Source: Muricea muricata
Lineage: Eukaryota > Cnidaria > Anthozoa > Malacalcyonacea > Plexauridae
Assembly: GCA_963855995.1 (NCBI GenBank)
Contig: OY979716.1
Location: forward strand, 56,594,594-56,658,593
DNA length: 64,000 nt
Direction of reading: 5' to 3'
In this document: piece by piece, positions 1-10,590 of the stretch
How the letters are laid out: every line of letters starts with the position of its first letter
How positions within the stretch are numbered: the stretch's first letter is position 1
Made by a program: the position numbers and the translations under genes
Notes under the pieces: generated by a model
Told to the model about the DNA's origin: nothing
Seen by the model: only the letters and a program-made list of their open reading frames with translations
The model's database searches: none

Positions 1-1702
1 ATTACCAATGATCATCAGTGAAATGCGTCTGCTTCATGACGATGTTAAATATTATATATTTACGTATTTGGCGAGATAAAAAGGAAAAAGCCAATAAAAA
101 GGATAAAGTCATGTTTCACTAAAGCAGTAGGTTTAAACAGCTAAAAAATAAAATTTAGGTGGTAAATTCGCGTGCGTAATTTCTCGCCGCCATGCGTAAT
201 TTTTGCCCGATTTGGCAGGTAAAAATTACGCAAACATTTTTTGTTTACTTCTGACATACAACAGCGGAAGTATTGAAATTTGATATGTACCTCAAAGACA
301 ATCACGTAAGCTATCATAATAAACATATAGCTTTCAGGCACGTTGATATTTTGCGATGAAATCAAAAGTTTGCTGAAAATGCGTTATTTTTACCCGACTT
401 GACTATACAAAATAATTTCATGATTATGGTGGTACAGTTCTCACCTTCACGTGCAATTGCGGGTGCAGTCGCCATTAATGTTTAATCGCCATTTTGAAAA
501 AATTGAATCATTTTTTTAAAAGAATCAGAAAACAATGCGTGAAAATGCTGTTTACCAGTCATTTGTTACTCATCTGTCATTGTCTGCACTCGTCTGTTAC
601 TCGTCTGTAATTGTCTGTTACTCGTCTGTCACTTGGGGGTAGTTTTAGAATAGATCTGTGCAATATATAGAGGTTATCATGCGATGTTGTTTAGCCTCGT
701 ACAATTAGGGATAAATAATACATGTGTTAGCAAATTTTGCCAAAATTGAAGCAGCTGGGGCAAGTACTATTTTCAAACATTACTTGTTTATTATTAGCTT
801 AGCAGAATTCACCATGATCTCAATGTCAACAACATATTCTCAATGTCATGCAATATATTCTGTTTCTTGCCAAAGCCATTCCTGCTACTTTCAACCAAAA
901 TTTGGTGCCTTTGTATTTTCATGCAGTGTTTTTGCTTTACTGTGAATTCCTGCAGAACAATTTCATTTGTGTTTAAATACCTTTCTGCCTTTTTGTGTTT
1001 TGGGAAAATCAATCAATAAAATAATCCAGTAATTTTGTCATGCTATTAGTAAATGGTTAAATTCTTGTTTACTTTGTTCCTTATGGCAAACAATTTGCAT
1101 TTCACTCCCTAGAATTTACTTCAGGTGATTGGAGAAAGTACTCATTAGTAGATTCATCCTCCCCCTGCAGGGCAGAAATTTTCCTGTGGGGCACAAATCC
1201 CCTGTGGGGATTGTGATCTTCACTGGAACATCGGTTTTGTTTGGGCCATTCCATTTACTGTCCACACACCCTACAGACCGACTTAAAATTGTTTTTGACA
1301 GCCATATCTAGAAATTATTTAGGAATACCCTTTGGAAGTTAGAAATACCTGACCAAAAGCCTCCATATATGGCAATAAACCTTTTCAAACTTTGCCATTT
1401 CTTTTCTTGACCCTCTTGAAATTTCATTACCTGTTTTAAAATTGTCAAATTGTTGTGGATGTTTTTAGAAATTTTTCACGTGCAGGAAATTGCAATTTCT
1501 AAGAACCTACCCTAAGTAATTGACGGGGGGAGGGGTCGATTTATGTATTAATCAATGAAATGGCCCTTCAGGTTAAAATCTTTAAATAGTGTAACGGTAT
1601 GCAAATATGGCAGAAAATACACCAAAAAAGATCACTGTTCATAGTTCGGTTTGTCGTTAATTGTTCGGTAATTGTTACAAAACTCACCATATGTTATGAA
1701 TA
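1..1702. other. No recognisable gene; short degenerate repeats
   Basis: No reading frame here resembles a protein family that I know. The stretch is AT-rich. Around 550-640 it contains a degenerate tandem repeat built on CTCGTCTGTTA and TTGTCTGT units. Short open frames exist on both strands but show no motif, intron boundary or neighbour that supports coding. Confidence 0.5.
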
Positions 1703-2545
1703 TTGAACAAGAGTGGTAATATGCGTGCAATAATTGAGCAAACTTGTGACATTCTTGTAAAGGAGGGTGATTCTCTTTTAAAGCTGATATGCAGAAACTG
1801 TAAGAAGCTTGATATTAAGATGAGTGAGTTCAGACAAAAATGTCAAAGTATGCAGGTTGGAATGGAACAGTCGTGTTCAGTGAAGCGATGTGTAGAACTC
1901 TCCCCTTCTTCACAACAGCCACCAAAACAAGTCCCTGCATCATCACACGCCACGCCAGATGCAGGAACTTCATGTCCAGCAAAGAAAAGCCTTTTTACAT
2001 GCAAAAGAACGACTACATCAGCATCAATGCCTCCCGAATCCTTTTTATTATTAGATGAGCGTGAATCTTTATTAAACGACGCGTAAATTGAGAAAATAAT
2101 TCGAGCATCAAAGTCCAGATATTCAAGTGTAGTAGTCCAAATCATTAAGGAACATTGTTCGGTGGTGGTTTGAGCATTGAAAAAGGCTGCGACTGATGAG
2201 ATAAGTTCGTCTTGCAAACAACTTTGCAAACGCTCTCACAGTTCAGTACTTTATGGCAATACATACGAGAGTCTGAAAGAATTTGAGTTCGACAAGGTGT
2301 GGAATGAAATGGCAACAAATGTTCCTTTCCTTAAAAACATTTTCAACTCGGTGTCAGGAAAGAATGGTGCAATTGAAATCTCACAAGATCAGCTAAAAGT
2401 AAAGTACGATTTTATTTATTCAATACTCATGAACGAACGGTGGCATGAGCTAAGTTTATTGAAACGTGTGCACACAGTTCTGGTGATCGAAGGTGGATGT
2501 ACAAAACAGGTAAGAATTTATTTTAATTGTAAATATGCAAACTAG
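1703..2545 (+). pseudogene. N-terminal fragment of a transposon-associated zinc-binding protein
   Basis: The first frame (1,703-2,086, about 127 aa) contains a zinc-binding-looking segment, LICRNCKKLD, followed by further cysteines (FRQKC), and then a Ser/Pro-rich linker (LSPSSQQPP). It ends early. A second frame (about 2,094-2,518) continues with KIIRASKSRYSSVVVQIIKE, then an in-frame stop near 2,174, then a hydrophobic domain that includes FDKVWNEMATNVPFLKNIF. It ends in TKQ just before a plausible GTAAGA splice donor at about 2,509. A frame at 35,893-36,231 has a similar domain layout. I think both are first exons of a repeated, transposon-borne gene family whose function I cannot name. 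The broken frame and the absence of downstream exons argue for a pseudogene. Confidence 0.45.
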
Positions 2546-3921
2546 ATTAGACCACATCTGGGCAATATAAGTGATAAAAAAATATTACAGTTCTAACATA
2601 AACATATACTATAGTTTTCTACGCTATCCTGCTTGTAAGTACTGTAATTCCCGTCAAAACAATATTTAAAGGCGTTTTCCTAAATTTATAAAAATTGGCA
2701 TGTTGTGGGCTTGGCTTGAGGAAATTTTCGCGCGAATCGACTTTTCTCTTTTGTCTTTTGTCTTAGACTCCGTTTACATGGTACCAGATTCGCTTGGTCA
2801 CGACATCAAATTTTGGTTCTTTCGCGGTCATATTTACTCTCACCACTGTTTTCTATGTCTGCTTGTTGGTAAATTCTGCAATACTATCGCAAATGTAAGG
2901 GCCACAATAGATTCCCCCCATGTAGCGCTCAAAGGGATGCCAAATATGACGTCATAGTGCATGAACAGCACATGCACATTGGTTTGTTCATAGCGCATGA
3001 CCAGCACAAATTTGGTTCCTAGGGGGATCCCAAGCACAGCGCATATAAATGAAGAAATGCAGTCTAGGTTTAACAAATATTCTATTTCTTTTGACCATTA
3101 CATAGCGAGATTAGTGTTTATACTTTAGTTTATAAATACATAAAAGATATTCGATTAAATGTTTATAGTAGAGTTTTATAGTAGAGTATCTGGTGTGTAA
3201 GTCAATGCACGATAATTTCAGAGTTTGTTCATAAATGTCTTGACACTTAATTTCCACATTTGTTGTTGTTCAATTTGCTTTTTGGCTTCGTTGGAGTAGT
3301 TCCACCAACTAAATAGCTGGTTATAGTTTTTGTAGTAGTGATTGGGATTTCTTTTTGTCTTTGAAATTCATCAATTTTTCGTTTGATCAGTTCGATGGCG
3401 ATTGCTGTCATTACTATATCTGTAATATCTTCCGAATACATTTGTTTAAAAAGATGTGCCATTTCAGATAGAGAGTTTAAGCAAGTTCTGTTTAATCCGT
3501 ACGACTTGGAGAGCAAGTGTATTGTGATCGAGTGTATTGCAATACATGTATTGAGTCAATAGAGCATTATGCGTAGAAGTGAATGTCAAGTATTTTTAGA
3601 GCGAACGATCGCCTTGTAAGTGTGTTAAGGTATTGTTGAAATGCTGTACGTACACTGTGCTACTGTTTAGACATTGTTTTAAGCATACTTACACGTGGCA
3701 CAGTCAATTCATGCAATGATATACACGGTACGTACAGTATGCTAATGCTTAGGCATTGCCAAAATGCCGCAATGCATATTCTAATTGCATCATACGGCAG
3801 GCATCGCCACGCGTACCTGAACTATAAAAATCTGTAAACAGAGCTACTTTTTATTGGATTGAAGTTTTTTTTTTACCCGAACTGTTTTTTACTGAATTTA
3901 AGCGTAGAACATCTGGAAAAA
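2546..3921. other. No gene supported; one weak minus-strand ORF
   Basis: A minus-strand frame at 3,247-3,516 (89 aa, containing MTAIAIELIKRKIDEFQRQK, possibly an amphipathic helix) is the only reading frame of note. I do not recognise it. It lies close to the Polinton-like remnant and could be a small protein of that element, but nothing in the sequence proves this. The rest of the stretch is AT-rich, with no motif or inverted repeat that I can see. Confidence 0.35.
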
Positions 3922-4383
3922 ATGAATTTTTCTAAAGAATTCACGTATGGAAACAAAGTGTTTACAGATGAAGTTTCTTCTGTGGACTATCAGAAACTTT
4001 GTAACTATTAGAAGCGATAATAGCCTGGGCTGTTTCTGACGAAATTGAAAAGGTTTTTAAGGAGAGATGTTTTGGATGTGAGCATGACCATCCCAGTCAG
4101 CGTCGACATGACTGCCTGATGTTAACGGTTGAAGAAAAGTGGACAATGTACGGTTTGGCAGCAATGGAAAGAGTGAACAGTAAACAGATGACATAGCATC
4201 TATTTTTGGAGGCGATGAGAATTTTAAAACTGAGATACTACAAGAGTATTGTTAATCATATACGCGATCCTGATCCAGCACTGCTGTGTTCCTTAATGGA
4301 ACTTCATCTCAATATGAACAATACAGAATTTAACTCTGTTTTAAACTATCTTTCCTACTGGAAAGAAGACAGAGGGTACTAAT
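3922..4383 (+). pseudogene. Small Cys/His-containing protein of the Polinton-like remnant
   Basis: A start at 3,922 opens a short frame (MNFSKEFTYG...) that stops near 4,011. The adjacent frame continues with AWAVSDEIEKVF and a Cys/His cluster, CFGCEHDHPSQRRHDC, then an in-frame TAG near 4,194, then LFLEAMRILKLRYYKS and ends at about 4,383. The Cys/His spacing suggests metal binding. I associate this kind of protein with animal Polinton-like elements, but I cannot assign a function. One shift and one stop make it a pseudogene as it stands. Confidence 0.45.
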
Positions 4384-4563
4384 AAACATTTACGAGCACG
4401 TGATCGGAAGTGACATGTAAGTTTAAAAACTATATAAGAGTGCATGATCTATAAAAATTTAGTTACATTAATATACTGTACGATGAAGTGTTTGCACGGA
4501 AAACCTGCTTCTTGCTCGATGACTGAAAAAAGCTCATTTTAATTCTGTGGTCAGAGTCAAACA

Positions 4564-5015
4564 TGTCACTCTTTTTGCACGGAAGACAATGGGTGTTTGT
4601 ATGAAAGAGCCATGGCTGTCTGGACATGCACGAATCAACCACATCCAGTATGTGGTGGTTATAATAAACTTGCGAAGATACAAGTCGTCAAAGACATGAT
4701 GAAAGAGAATTATGGAAGATCGTTTTTTGTGTGTTCTGAAAGAAACAGTCCATGTACCTTCTGGCAGTGGGGTGATGTACAGCCATTAACGCGTCCAATG
4801 TGTCGACATGGGTTTTGGTGTGTGTGGTTCTCAAAGTAAAAAAAGATGGCGTCAACAAGGGCTGTGTGTTTTTTAGCTGCCCAAAATGGAAAGGAAAACT
4901 CGTGTGGTTATTTCGAATGGGCTGCGGAAGAAGAAGAGGGTTCAATACAGCCGGTCAACTCATTCGTACCCGAACCCTAGAAATACAAAACCCAAGAGCA
5001 AGAGAACTATTTTAA
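4564..5015 (+). pseudogene. Tandem GRF-type zinc-finger protein
   Basis: The frame reads CTNQPHPVCGGYNK followed by GRSFFVCSE and CTFWQWGD. This matches the GRF zinc-finger pattern: paired cysteines, a G-R-x-F-x-x-C block and an aromatic block C-x-F-x-W. A second copy begins at about 4,791 with PMCRHG, continues in the next frame through NKGCVFFSCPKW, and ends in a third frame with SCGYFEWA before an acidic tail. GRF fingers bind single-stranded or structured nucleic acid and usually sit at the ends of nucleases, topoisomerases and helicases. Here two stand nearly alone. At least two frameshifts break the second finger. The position between Polinton-like genes suggests an element-borne protein, which is inference. 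Confidence 0.6.
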
Positions 5016-5207
5016 GAACTGCTTTGACAATTTAGTGCATAGTTTTCAGGACATGAATATTAACTAACCTGTTTAATGTTTGTATTAATTACTATACTTT
5101 AAATAAATACGTTTTACCTTTTTGTATTCATTCTTGTTTTGGTCTGTGTTTGAGGGGGAAATGGAAATAATTTTGGATGAGCTTCACAAAATAATGTAAA
5201 TATTGAT

Positions 5208-5480
5208 ATGCGAACGTTATCGCATCATGTGAACTATTTACTTGACAAGCATGGAGACATATATCAGTCAGTAGTTTCACGCTGTCCTGATCTTGTGACT
5301 ATTTTTTACAAAATCGACGTAGTCAATTTTGGTCGTGCCATTGCTTATTAAACACTGGTTTATTTAACGAAGGTTTCTGGGGATGAGATACGTGTAGCTG
5401 CACAGTTAGTTGCTAAATGTTTGAGGAGCTTTGAATTTGCTAAGTTCAAGATTGAAAGTTTTTTTTGACAAAATAATGCC
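5208..5480 (+). pseudogene. Possible Bcl-2-like remnant (BH1-like motif)
   Basis: From an ATG at 5,208 the frame encodes a short protein. It contains VNFGRAIAY followed directly by a stop, and then in-frame sequence TLVYLTKVSG. The N-F-G-R-A-I-A block resembles the BH1 motif of Bcl-2 family proteins. Bcl-2-like and E1B-19K-like genes are known from large DNA viruses and adeno-like elements. The match rests on one short motif and the frame is interrupted, so this is a weak call. An unrelated helical protein is equally possible. Confidence 0.25.
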
Positions 5481-6226
5481 TATTTTTCAACGCTTGTTTT
5501 TGTCATAAAATATAGAGGTTTTCAAAATAAAATTAAGTACATGTCTTCCTTGTGAACACGATGGATGTGAGATTTACGGCTCATATTAATTGTTTCATCG
5601 TGATGCTCCAACTGCTGACTGTTCCTGCGACAGCGAGTATAAAGTTTAAATTTAAAGCAGATTTACCAAAATGAAAACCGTGCAAATACTTGTCGACTGG
5701 TACATAAGCAGATCTTGAGAGCGGTGTTGATCTGTGGCGGTAGAAACGTTCGGTTTATTATAAGGGACATATGATGGCGCTGATGAAGTATTTGGCTCTG
5801 GATTGACAAAGTAGGTCTTGGTTTTAGTGACTGAAGTTGGTTGGTGTTGGCTTTTGGTACAGGGTGTTATTGGAGAAGATAGTTTAAGTTTTGAGGGGTG
5901 CAGGGTTTTACTGATTCGTGGAGTGACAAAAATGTTTGCACAGGAGAGGGTTGAGAGGTTAAAGTGATTTGAGAGGGGGTTGTGGCTCGTGGAAGGGGTA
6001 AATATTGTTCATGTGAGAGAGGTTTGCTGACTGGTTTCACCTGCTAATGGGTGGTACCCGCTAATACGCAATAATAATAAACTGATGTATACAAAAAAAA
6101 TTTATTCACGATATGCTAAGTATTACAAGATGCATTTTTTACTAATCTGATTATGGTTTGCATGCAAACGATTATCTATTACTTCAAAATTATTTTTGAC
6201 AAATTGAGACACCATGGCATCATTTA
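5481..6226. other. No gene recognised between converging Polinton-like blocks
   Basis: This is the gap between the plus-strand zinc-finger frames and the minus-strand capsid and protease block. From 5,800 to 6,050 it is G/T-rich, with repeated GGTT and GAGGG words that look like degraded repeat or former coding sequence. No frame is convincing. Confidence 0.4.
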
Positions 6227-6652
6227 TTAACATATTATTATTAAAACATTCACAATTTTGTTCAGGCTATGTCCCCGTGACCTTTGATACAAATAAAACA
6301 AACAATATTCCCCACACACAGCTAACCAATCGCTTTGTAGTTTATGGTTATTATGTACCCATTCGTCACAGTGTTTATTTAAAAAAGTTTGTAAACGAAG
6401 TCCTGTAAAATATTGGCGATTTTCCCAACGGATCAAAAAAGGACCCCTTTTTAAGGACCCTTTCTGTTCAATTGAGATAAACATCGTGATCCAGACTTCA
6501 CCTGGTTTATCGCTGGGATCTTTACTTGCAACAATTCCACAGGGATATTTTTCGATTGTTTGAGGCAGTTTATCACTAGGAAAGACACCGCAAAACGTTT
6601 TGCTTGTCATGGGATCCTGTTTCAATGCCCGAGTGATCTGAATAGTGTTCAT
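6227..6652 (-). pseudogene. Adenain-type cysteine protease, degenerate (Polinton)
   Basis: The frame opens with MNTIQITRALKQD and includes YPCGIVASKDPSDKPGEVW. Near the C-terminus it has the nucleophile region AVCGEYCLFYLYQRSRGHS. This layout is that of the adenovirus-type (Ulp1-like, C5/C48) maturation protease of Polintons, which processes capsid proteins. The cysteine of the CGEYC block is present. The catalytic histidine expected in the PGxxW region is missing (valine at that place), and the segment after it, which should carry the acidic partner, does not look like the family, probably because of a frame change. The enzyme is therefore expected to be dead. It abuts the next capsid-type frame at 6,653 on the same strand, as in a compact viral-like gene block. 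Confidence 0.7.
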
Positions 6653-7072
6653 TTAGCCAGAGTAGTCATAAACAACGTTTCTTTCTGGGTCGATTTGAAT
6701 TAGGTTCTCAAATTCCCCGTAGCATACAAGACTCATGGCAGATCCTGTGGCGGCAGAGAACCTAATGTCAACTGTTAGACTTCCTTTCTGCAATACCAAC
6801 CTTTCACAATACCAACCTTCGTCTGCATCTAGATCTGTTCCATTTGCCTTTGTGACCTTTCCTCTCACAATGAGAATCGCTTTAGATAAATTGACATAAT
6901 CTTCAGTACCCGGAGATAAGAATGTCATTGGACCAACATCCGATACACTGGCTGGTGATCCATAAAGTATCCCTTTTCTAAACTGACTCGTGTTGGGGGA
7001 ACAGAAAATAGATCTAGTTGGCTTTTGCTGCATTCTTGCGATTTGGAATGTACAAAATTCATGTTTTACCAA
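6653..7072 (-). pseudogene. F54H12.2-like capsid-family protein, internally deleted (Polinton)
   Basis: The 139-aa frame contains VGPMTFLSPGTEDYVNLSKA, then ILIVRGKVTKANGTDLDADE, and ends with CYGEFENLIQIDPERNV and a YDYSG tail. The first half looks like the N-terminal part, and the end like the extreme C-terminus, of the several-hundred-residue Polinton protein family represented by C. elegans F54H12.2. The middle is missing, which implies a large internal deletion that kept the frame open. The stop is directly followed by the protease start. As it stands it cannot form a full jelly-roll capsid subunit. Confidence 0.6.
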
Positions 7073-7192
7073 ATATGTCTTCAGGAGATGTTTCCATTTC
7101 TTGGCCTACTTGTTTCTGCTAACAGGCTGAGATGCCTTCCTCTTTTTAGCTGTGTTCCCTGCCTGTTTTGCTCCATGTTTTCCATTTCCTGT

Positions 7193-7459
7193 TTAGGCAT
7201 AAGTGTTTACTCGTTGTATAACTTTCTTTTTCACCATGTCAGCCACCTCCCCAATGTGTGCTCCCCCAATGTTGCCAAGGGCGTTTTCTTCCCTTTTGAT
7301 CATGGGCATAACCGCTCTTGCAACGCTACGAAACAGGCCTCCAAGACCAAATCTCACCTGCCCATGTCCAATTTCCCATGGACTGTCTCTGAACACAGAC
7401 ATCCCATGACCTTGTTGTTGATTGAGATAGTAGTTCACATACATATTGTTCTGAGTCAT
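7193..7459 (-). CDS. Small Gly-rich capsid-associated protein (Polinton)
   Basis: The 88-aa frame begins MTQNNMYVNYYLNQQQGHGM, continues GQVRFGLGGLFRSVARAV, and then KREENALGNIGG. The pattern of glycine-rich basic sequence with FGGLF/R repeats and an Asn-Tyr-rich start is typical of the small minor-capsid or core-like protein found next to penton genes in Polinton and adeno-like elements. It lies in the expected position between the penton-like frame and the F54H12.2-like frame on the same strand. The C-terminal third looks degraded. Confidence 0.5.
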   Translation of the reverse strand: MTQNNMYVNYYLNQQQGHGMSVFRDSPWEIGHGQVRFGLGGLFRSVARAVMPMIKREENALGNIGGAHIGEVADMVKKKVIQRVNTYA

Positions 7460-7516
7460 TTTTACAGAAAGGAAGGTGAGGTATTTTGCTTGAAGTGTAG
7501 TGTAATGATCACCTTT

Positions 7517-7828
7517 TTAGCACTCAAATGGCACTGGATCTCCTGTGTCATTCTTTAAAAGAACCTCCACGTCCTCGAATGATTTGGTTTTGACAGGTAC
7601 ATACTGAATGTTGGTAAACGTTTTAGCAATGACGTCACCAAACTTTCCCTTAGCTGGAATGCTTTTCAGTAATTGCACACTTGTATCTCCGACGACCTGC
7701 ATCTCAACAATATCGCAATACACATAAATCATCGATACAACTGTTAAGTCAGTTATGTAAGGACTAACAGTTGTTTTTGTGATAATTTTTAAATCATTAA
7801 CCCCAAACCCTAAGATAAGATCGACCAA
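7517..7828 (-). pseudogene. Penton-like minor capsid protein, N-terminally truncated (Polinton)
   Basis: The frame includes MIYVYCDIVEMQVVGDTSVQ, LLKSIPAKGKFGD and NIQYVPVKTKSFEDVEVLLK, and ends DDTGxPVPFE-like as NDTGDPVPFEC. This is the conserved C-terminal half of the Polinton penton-type minor capsid protein, which forms capsid vertices. The normal N-terminal half is absent and the frame opens in unrelated AT-rich sequence near 7,828, so only a partial gene remains. It marks the right edge of the recognisable Polinton-like block. Confidence 0.65.
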
Positions 7829-7911
7829 TTAAGCCAAGTTGGTACTCGTTTTTAGTGCAAAGTTTCTTCGAAACTTTGCAGTATTGTGATGAGTGGTGAA
7901 AATTTACATCA

Positions 7912-7957
7912 GTCAGTCAGTGAGTCAGTCAGTCAGTCAGTCAGTCAGTCAGTCAGT
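7912..7957. repeat. (CAGT)n microsatellite
   Basis: About eleven consecutive CAGT units, with one GAGT variant, lie between the Polinton-like remnant and the 3' end of the LINE. Confidence 0.95.
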
Positions 7958-8064
7958 TGTGCAAAATTTTGAACACGTTGCTTAAATGTCATTCTTACAA
8001 GGTTTTAATCAAAATTACTTGAATTTACCAGAGTTTACTTATACACTAGTGTCTGCTGTTACAT

Positions 8065-10590
8065 ACATACATACATGCACTTTATTTAAACTCAAATTTA
8101 CAGAGTAGCTTAAACTAATGAGCTAATATCTTCGAGCATAAACCCAAATACACAATTTATATTTTAAAAAGGAATAGAAAAATCTAACGTTCTAATTGCG
8201 GTTTTAAATTTATTAATATCCATTACCGTCCAAAGATCGTCCGTGAGCGAGTTCCAACTCTTAGCTGCTAAATATTTAATGGATTCCAATCTATACTTGG
8301 TCGTTTTTGGTTTTGTTAACGCTAATATATTTTGGCCTCTAAGCATGTATTTAGACGTTCTAGTTTTAAATAATCTTTTTATATAATTAGGATACTTAGG
8401 ATGCAAAAGGCTCTTATACACTATAGATAACATACTATGCATTCTAGCATTATATAATGTACTAGTATTTGCTTGAGATAATAAGTCACGATAATTAGAT
8501 CCCTTATTCTGAAAAATATATCTTAATATACACCTATTTAGAGATTCTAATTTGTCAGAATTTCTTTTTCCACAAAAATGCCATATCAGAGAGCAATAGC
8601 GGAAATGTGGTAAAACAAATACTTTATAAAGTTTTAATAATAATTTTTTTCTAAAGAGGCTTCCAAACCTCTTAATTACACTAAACTGATTGTTAACTTT
8701 GTCGCAAATTGTTGTAATGTGGCAATTAAACTTCAGATCATTATCTAGTGTTACTCCTAATAATTCGATCGATTTATTTACAGGAAATGCAAATTTGTGA
8801 TTGCAATTGCCAAGAATCATTGCTTGATGTTTTTCAGGATTTACAATCATGCCATTATTGCTGTACCATGTATTCACTAAGTCCATTTCATATTCAAGTT
8901 TTCTCTCCAAAACTGCAGGATCACGATCAGAATTGTATAATTGCTCATCATCTGCATAAGCATGAAGTGTTCCAAGATTTATATCATAAAATAAGTCATT
9001 TATGTGAATATTGAACAATCTTGGCCCCAAGACACTGCCTTGTGGAACTCCCCTAGTTACGCATTCCCAATTTGAATATGTATCACCAATTTTCACACGT
9101 TGCATAGGATTAGACAAATAGCTTTTAAATAAACTTACAGAATGTTCACTAACACCATATGCCTTAAGCTTTGCCAAGAGCAAATTGTGAGGTATACAGT
9201 CGAAAGCTTTAGACAAATCCAACGATATAACTGCGACAATTTCTTTGTTATCTAAAGATTGACGCCAGTCTTCAGTTAGCTTCAACAAGGATGTTTCACA
9301 ACTATAATTTTTCCTATATGCAGAAATATGATCCAACAATATATTCTCATAAAAATCTTCAAATTGATTAGCAAGGATTTTCTCGAAAACATTGTTAAAG
9401 GAGGGTAAAATGGATACTGGTCTATAGTTCTTTTTATTAAACTCGTTATCTTTCTTGAATAAAGGCGTCACTTGGCCTATTTTCTAAGAAGTAGGATATT
9501 GGCCTAGTGTAATTGAGCTATTTATTATTTTCGCAATTGGCTCAGCTAATATTGATGCAGAGTCTTTTATTAAGCGTGATGATATTTGATCGTGTCCGCA
9601 TGATTTTTTGCTTTTGATGTTTAACATAAGTTTCTCTACTTGATCCTTACCTATACAACAAAAGTTAAATTCAGATGATTCATCTTGGTTTTTATTATGC
9701 AATATCGTCTTAATGCTTGGGTGAAGACTAAAATCTGTTCCAAAAGACCTTTCATTAACTTTTGGCGCTACGTCTGCAACATGAACGAAATAGCTGTTAA
9801 ATAATTGTGCTAAAGTTCTTTTGTCTTTAACCAACAGGCCATCTTCTTGCAACACAATGTCGTTTGCTTGTTTAGACTTTTTTGAATGGAGGAAAGGCCG
9901 ACAAACATTCCAAAAATCGCCAGGATTTTTCGATGTTTCTACCTTGGAGTGAAAATATGATTTTATTGCTTTATGTCGCAAAGAAGTACATATATTTCTT
10001 TGTTTTTTGTAAATTGCATAAAGCTCATCAGTGCGATTTCGTATAAATTTTTATCTAAAGCATGTTTCTATGGCGAATGGCTTTCCTCCACTTTTCGCTC
10101 TTAAGTGGAATTGCTTAATAGGTGCATGTTCATTAACAATGTCAGAATATAAAGTGTCTAACACATAAACTTTATCATCCACTTCATCAAAAATATACAT
10201 TATATGAAATGGGACATTTTGTAAATCGCGCTGAAAGGCATTCTTATCAAAGTTTTTATAGCTTCTAGTACATACTTTACGTGAATTGAACCTTGGAGTT
10301 GTCAACCTTAATATGGCATAAACAAGTACATGGTCACTAATCTGTGCATCAAAAACACCTGATATCAGGACTTTTTCTTATTGTTGGTCAGGATTAAGTC
10401 AATTAAGGTCTCAGAAGTATTAGTGACATGTGTCGGGTCTTTTATTAAATTTACTAGATGGAAAACATCCATTAAATCAAGAAGTATACATCCATCTTTT
10501 GATGACTTATCTGGTTGTAGTAAATCACAATTAAAATCCCCCAATATGATAGCATTGTTTGCTCGTACCAATGGGAAAGATAGTTAAATA
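8065..10590 (-). mobile_element. 5'-truncated non-LTR retrotransposon (CR1/L2/Jockey-like LINE)
   Basis: Read on the minus strand, the element starts within the endonuclease at about 10,587 (NAIILGDFNCDLLQ, the conserved GDFN block), continues through the linker and reverse transcriptase, and ends in a 3' untranslated region finishing in (TGTA)n at about 8,065-8,075. Insertion must have left out the 5' part of ORF2 and all of ORF1, which is the usual outcome of target-primed reverse transcription. ORF2 has a frameshift at an A-run near 10,370, an in-frame TAA at 10,051-10,053 and an in-frame TAG at 9,484-9,486 where a Trp codon would be expected. The copy is dead. The short tandem 3' tail instead of poly(A) is typical of CR1/L2-related clades. 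Confidence 0.9.
8164..10587 (-). pseudogene. LINE ORF2: endonuclease C-terminus plus reverse transcriptase
   Basis: The longest uninterrupted part (8,164-9,471, 435 aa) holds the reverse transcriptase. Visible blocks are FKKDNEFNKKNYRPVSILPS, the motif A region VISLDLSKAFDCIPHNLL, the GVPQGSVLGPRLFNIHINDL block, the catalytic box HAYADDEQLY, and ELLGVTLDNDLKF. The thumb and C-terminal region follows with SKYMLRGQNILALTK and AAKSWNSLTDDLW. Upstream, 9,484-9,981 carries the LINE linker (WNVCRPFLHSKKS, KSKKSCGHDQISSRLIKDSA), and 10,051-10,571 carries the end of the endonuclease domain. YADD, the catalytic Asp residues and the template-grip motifs are intact, so the nonsense and frameshift changes, not active-site loss, inactivate it. 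Confidence 0.9.

Larger units (their letters stand above)
3922..7828. mobile_element. Decayed Polinton/Maverick-like element (partial)
   Basis: Four minus-strand frames in a row (7,828 down to 6,227) look like Polinton/Maverick structural genes: a penton-like minor capsid protein, a small glycine-rich capsid-associated protein, an F54H12.2-like capsid-family protein, and an adenain-type cysteine protease. Plus-strand frames (3,922-5,011 and about 5,208) converge on them and carry zinc-binding proteins. I find no polymerase B, retroviral-type integrase, packaging ATPase, full major capsid gene or terminal repeats, so this is a fragment. The frames are small, internally deleted or shifted, and the element looks inactive. 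A LINE lies immediately to the right (8.1-10.6 kb) and may have separated it from lost sequence. Confidence 0.7.

Noticed and set aside
7025-7558. Long plus-strand frame of 177 codons
   Set aside because: It is the antisense of the Polinton capsid-type genes and has no recognisable domain.
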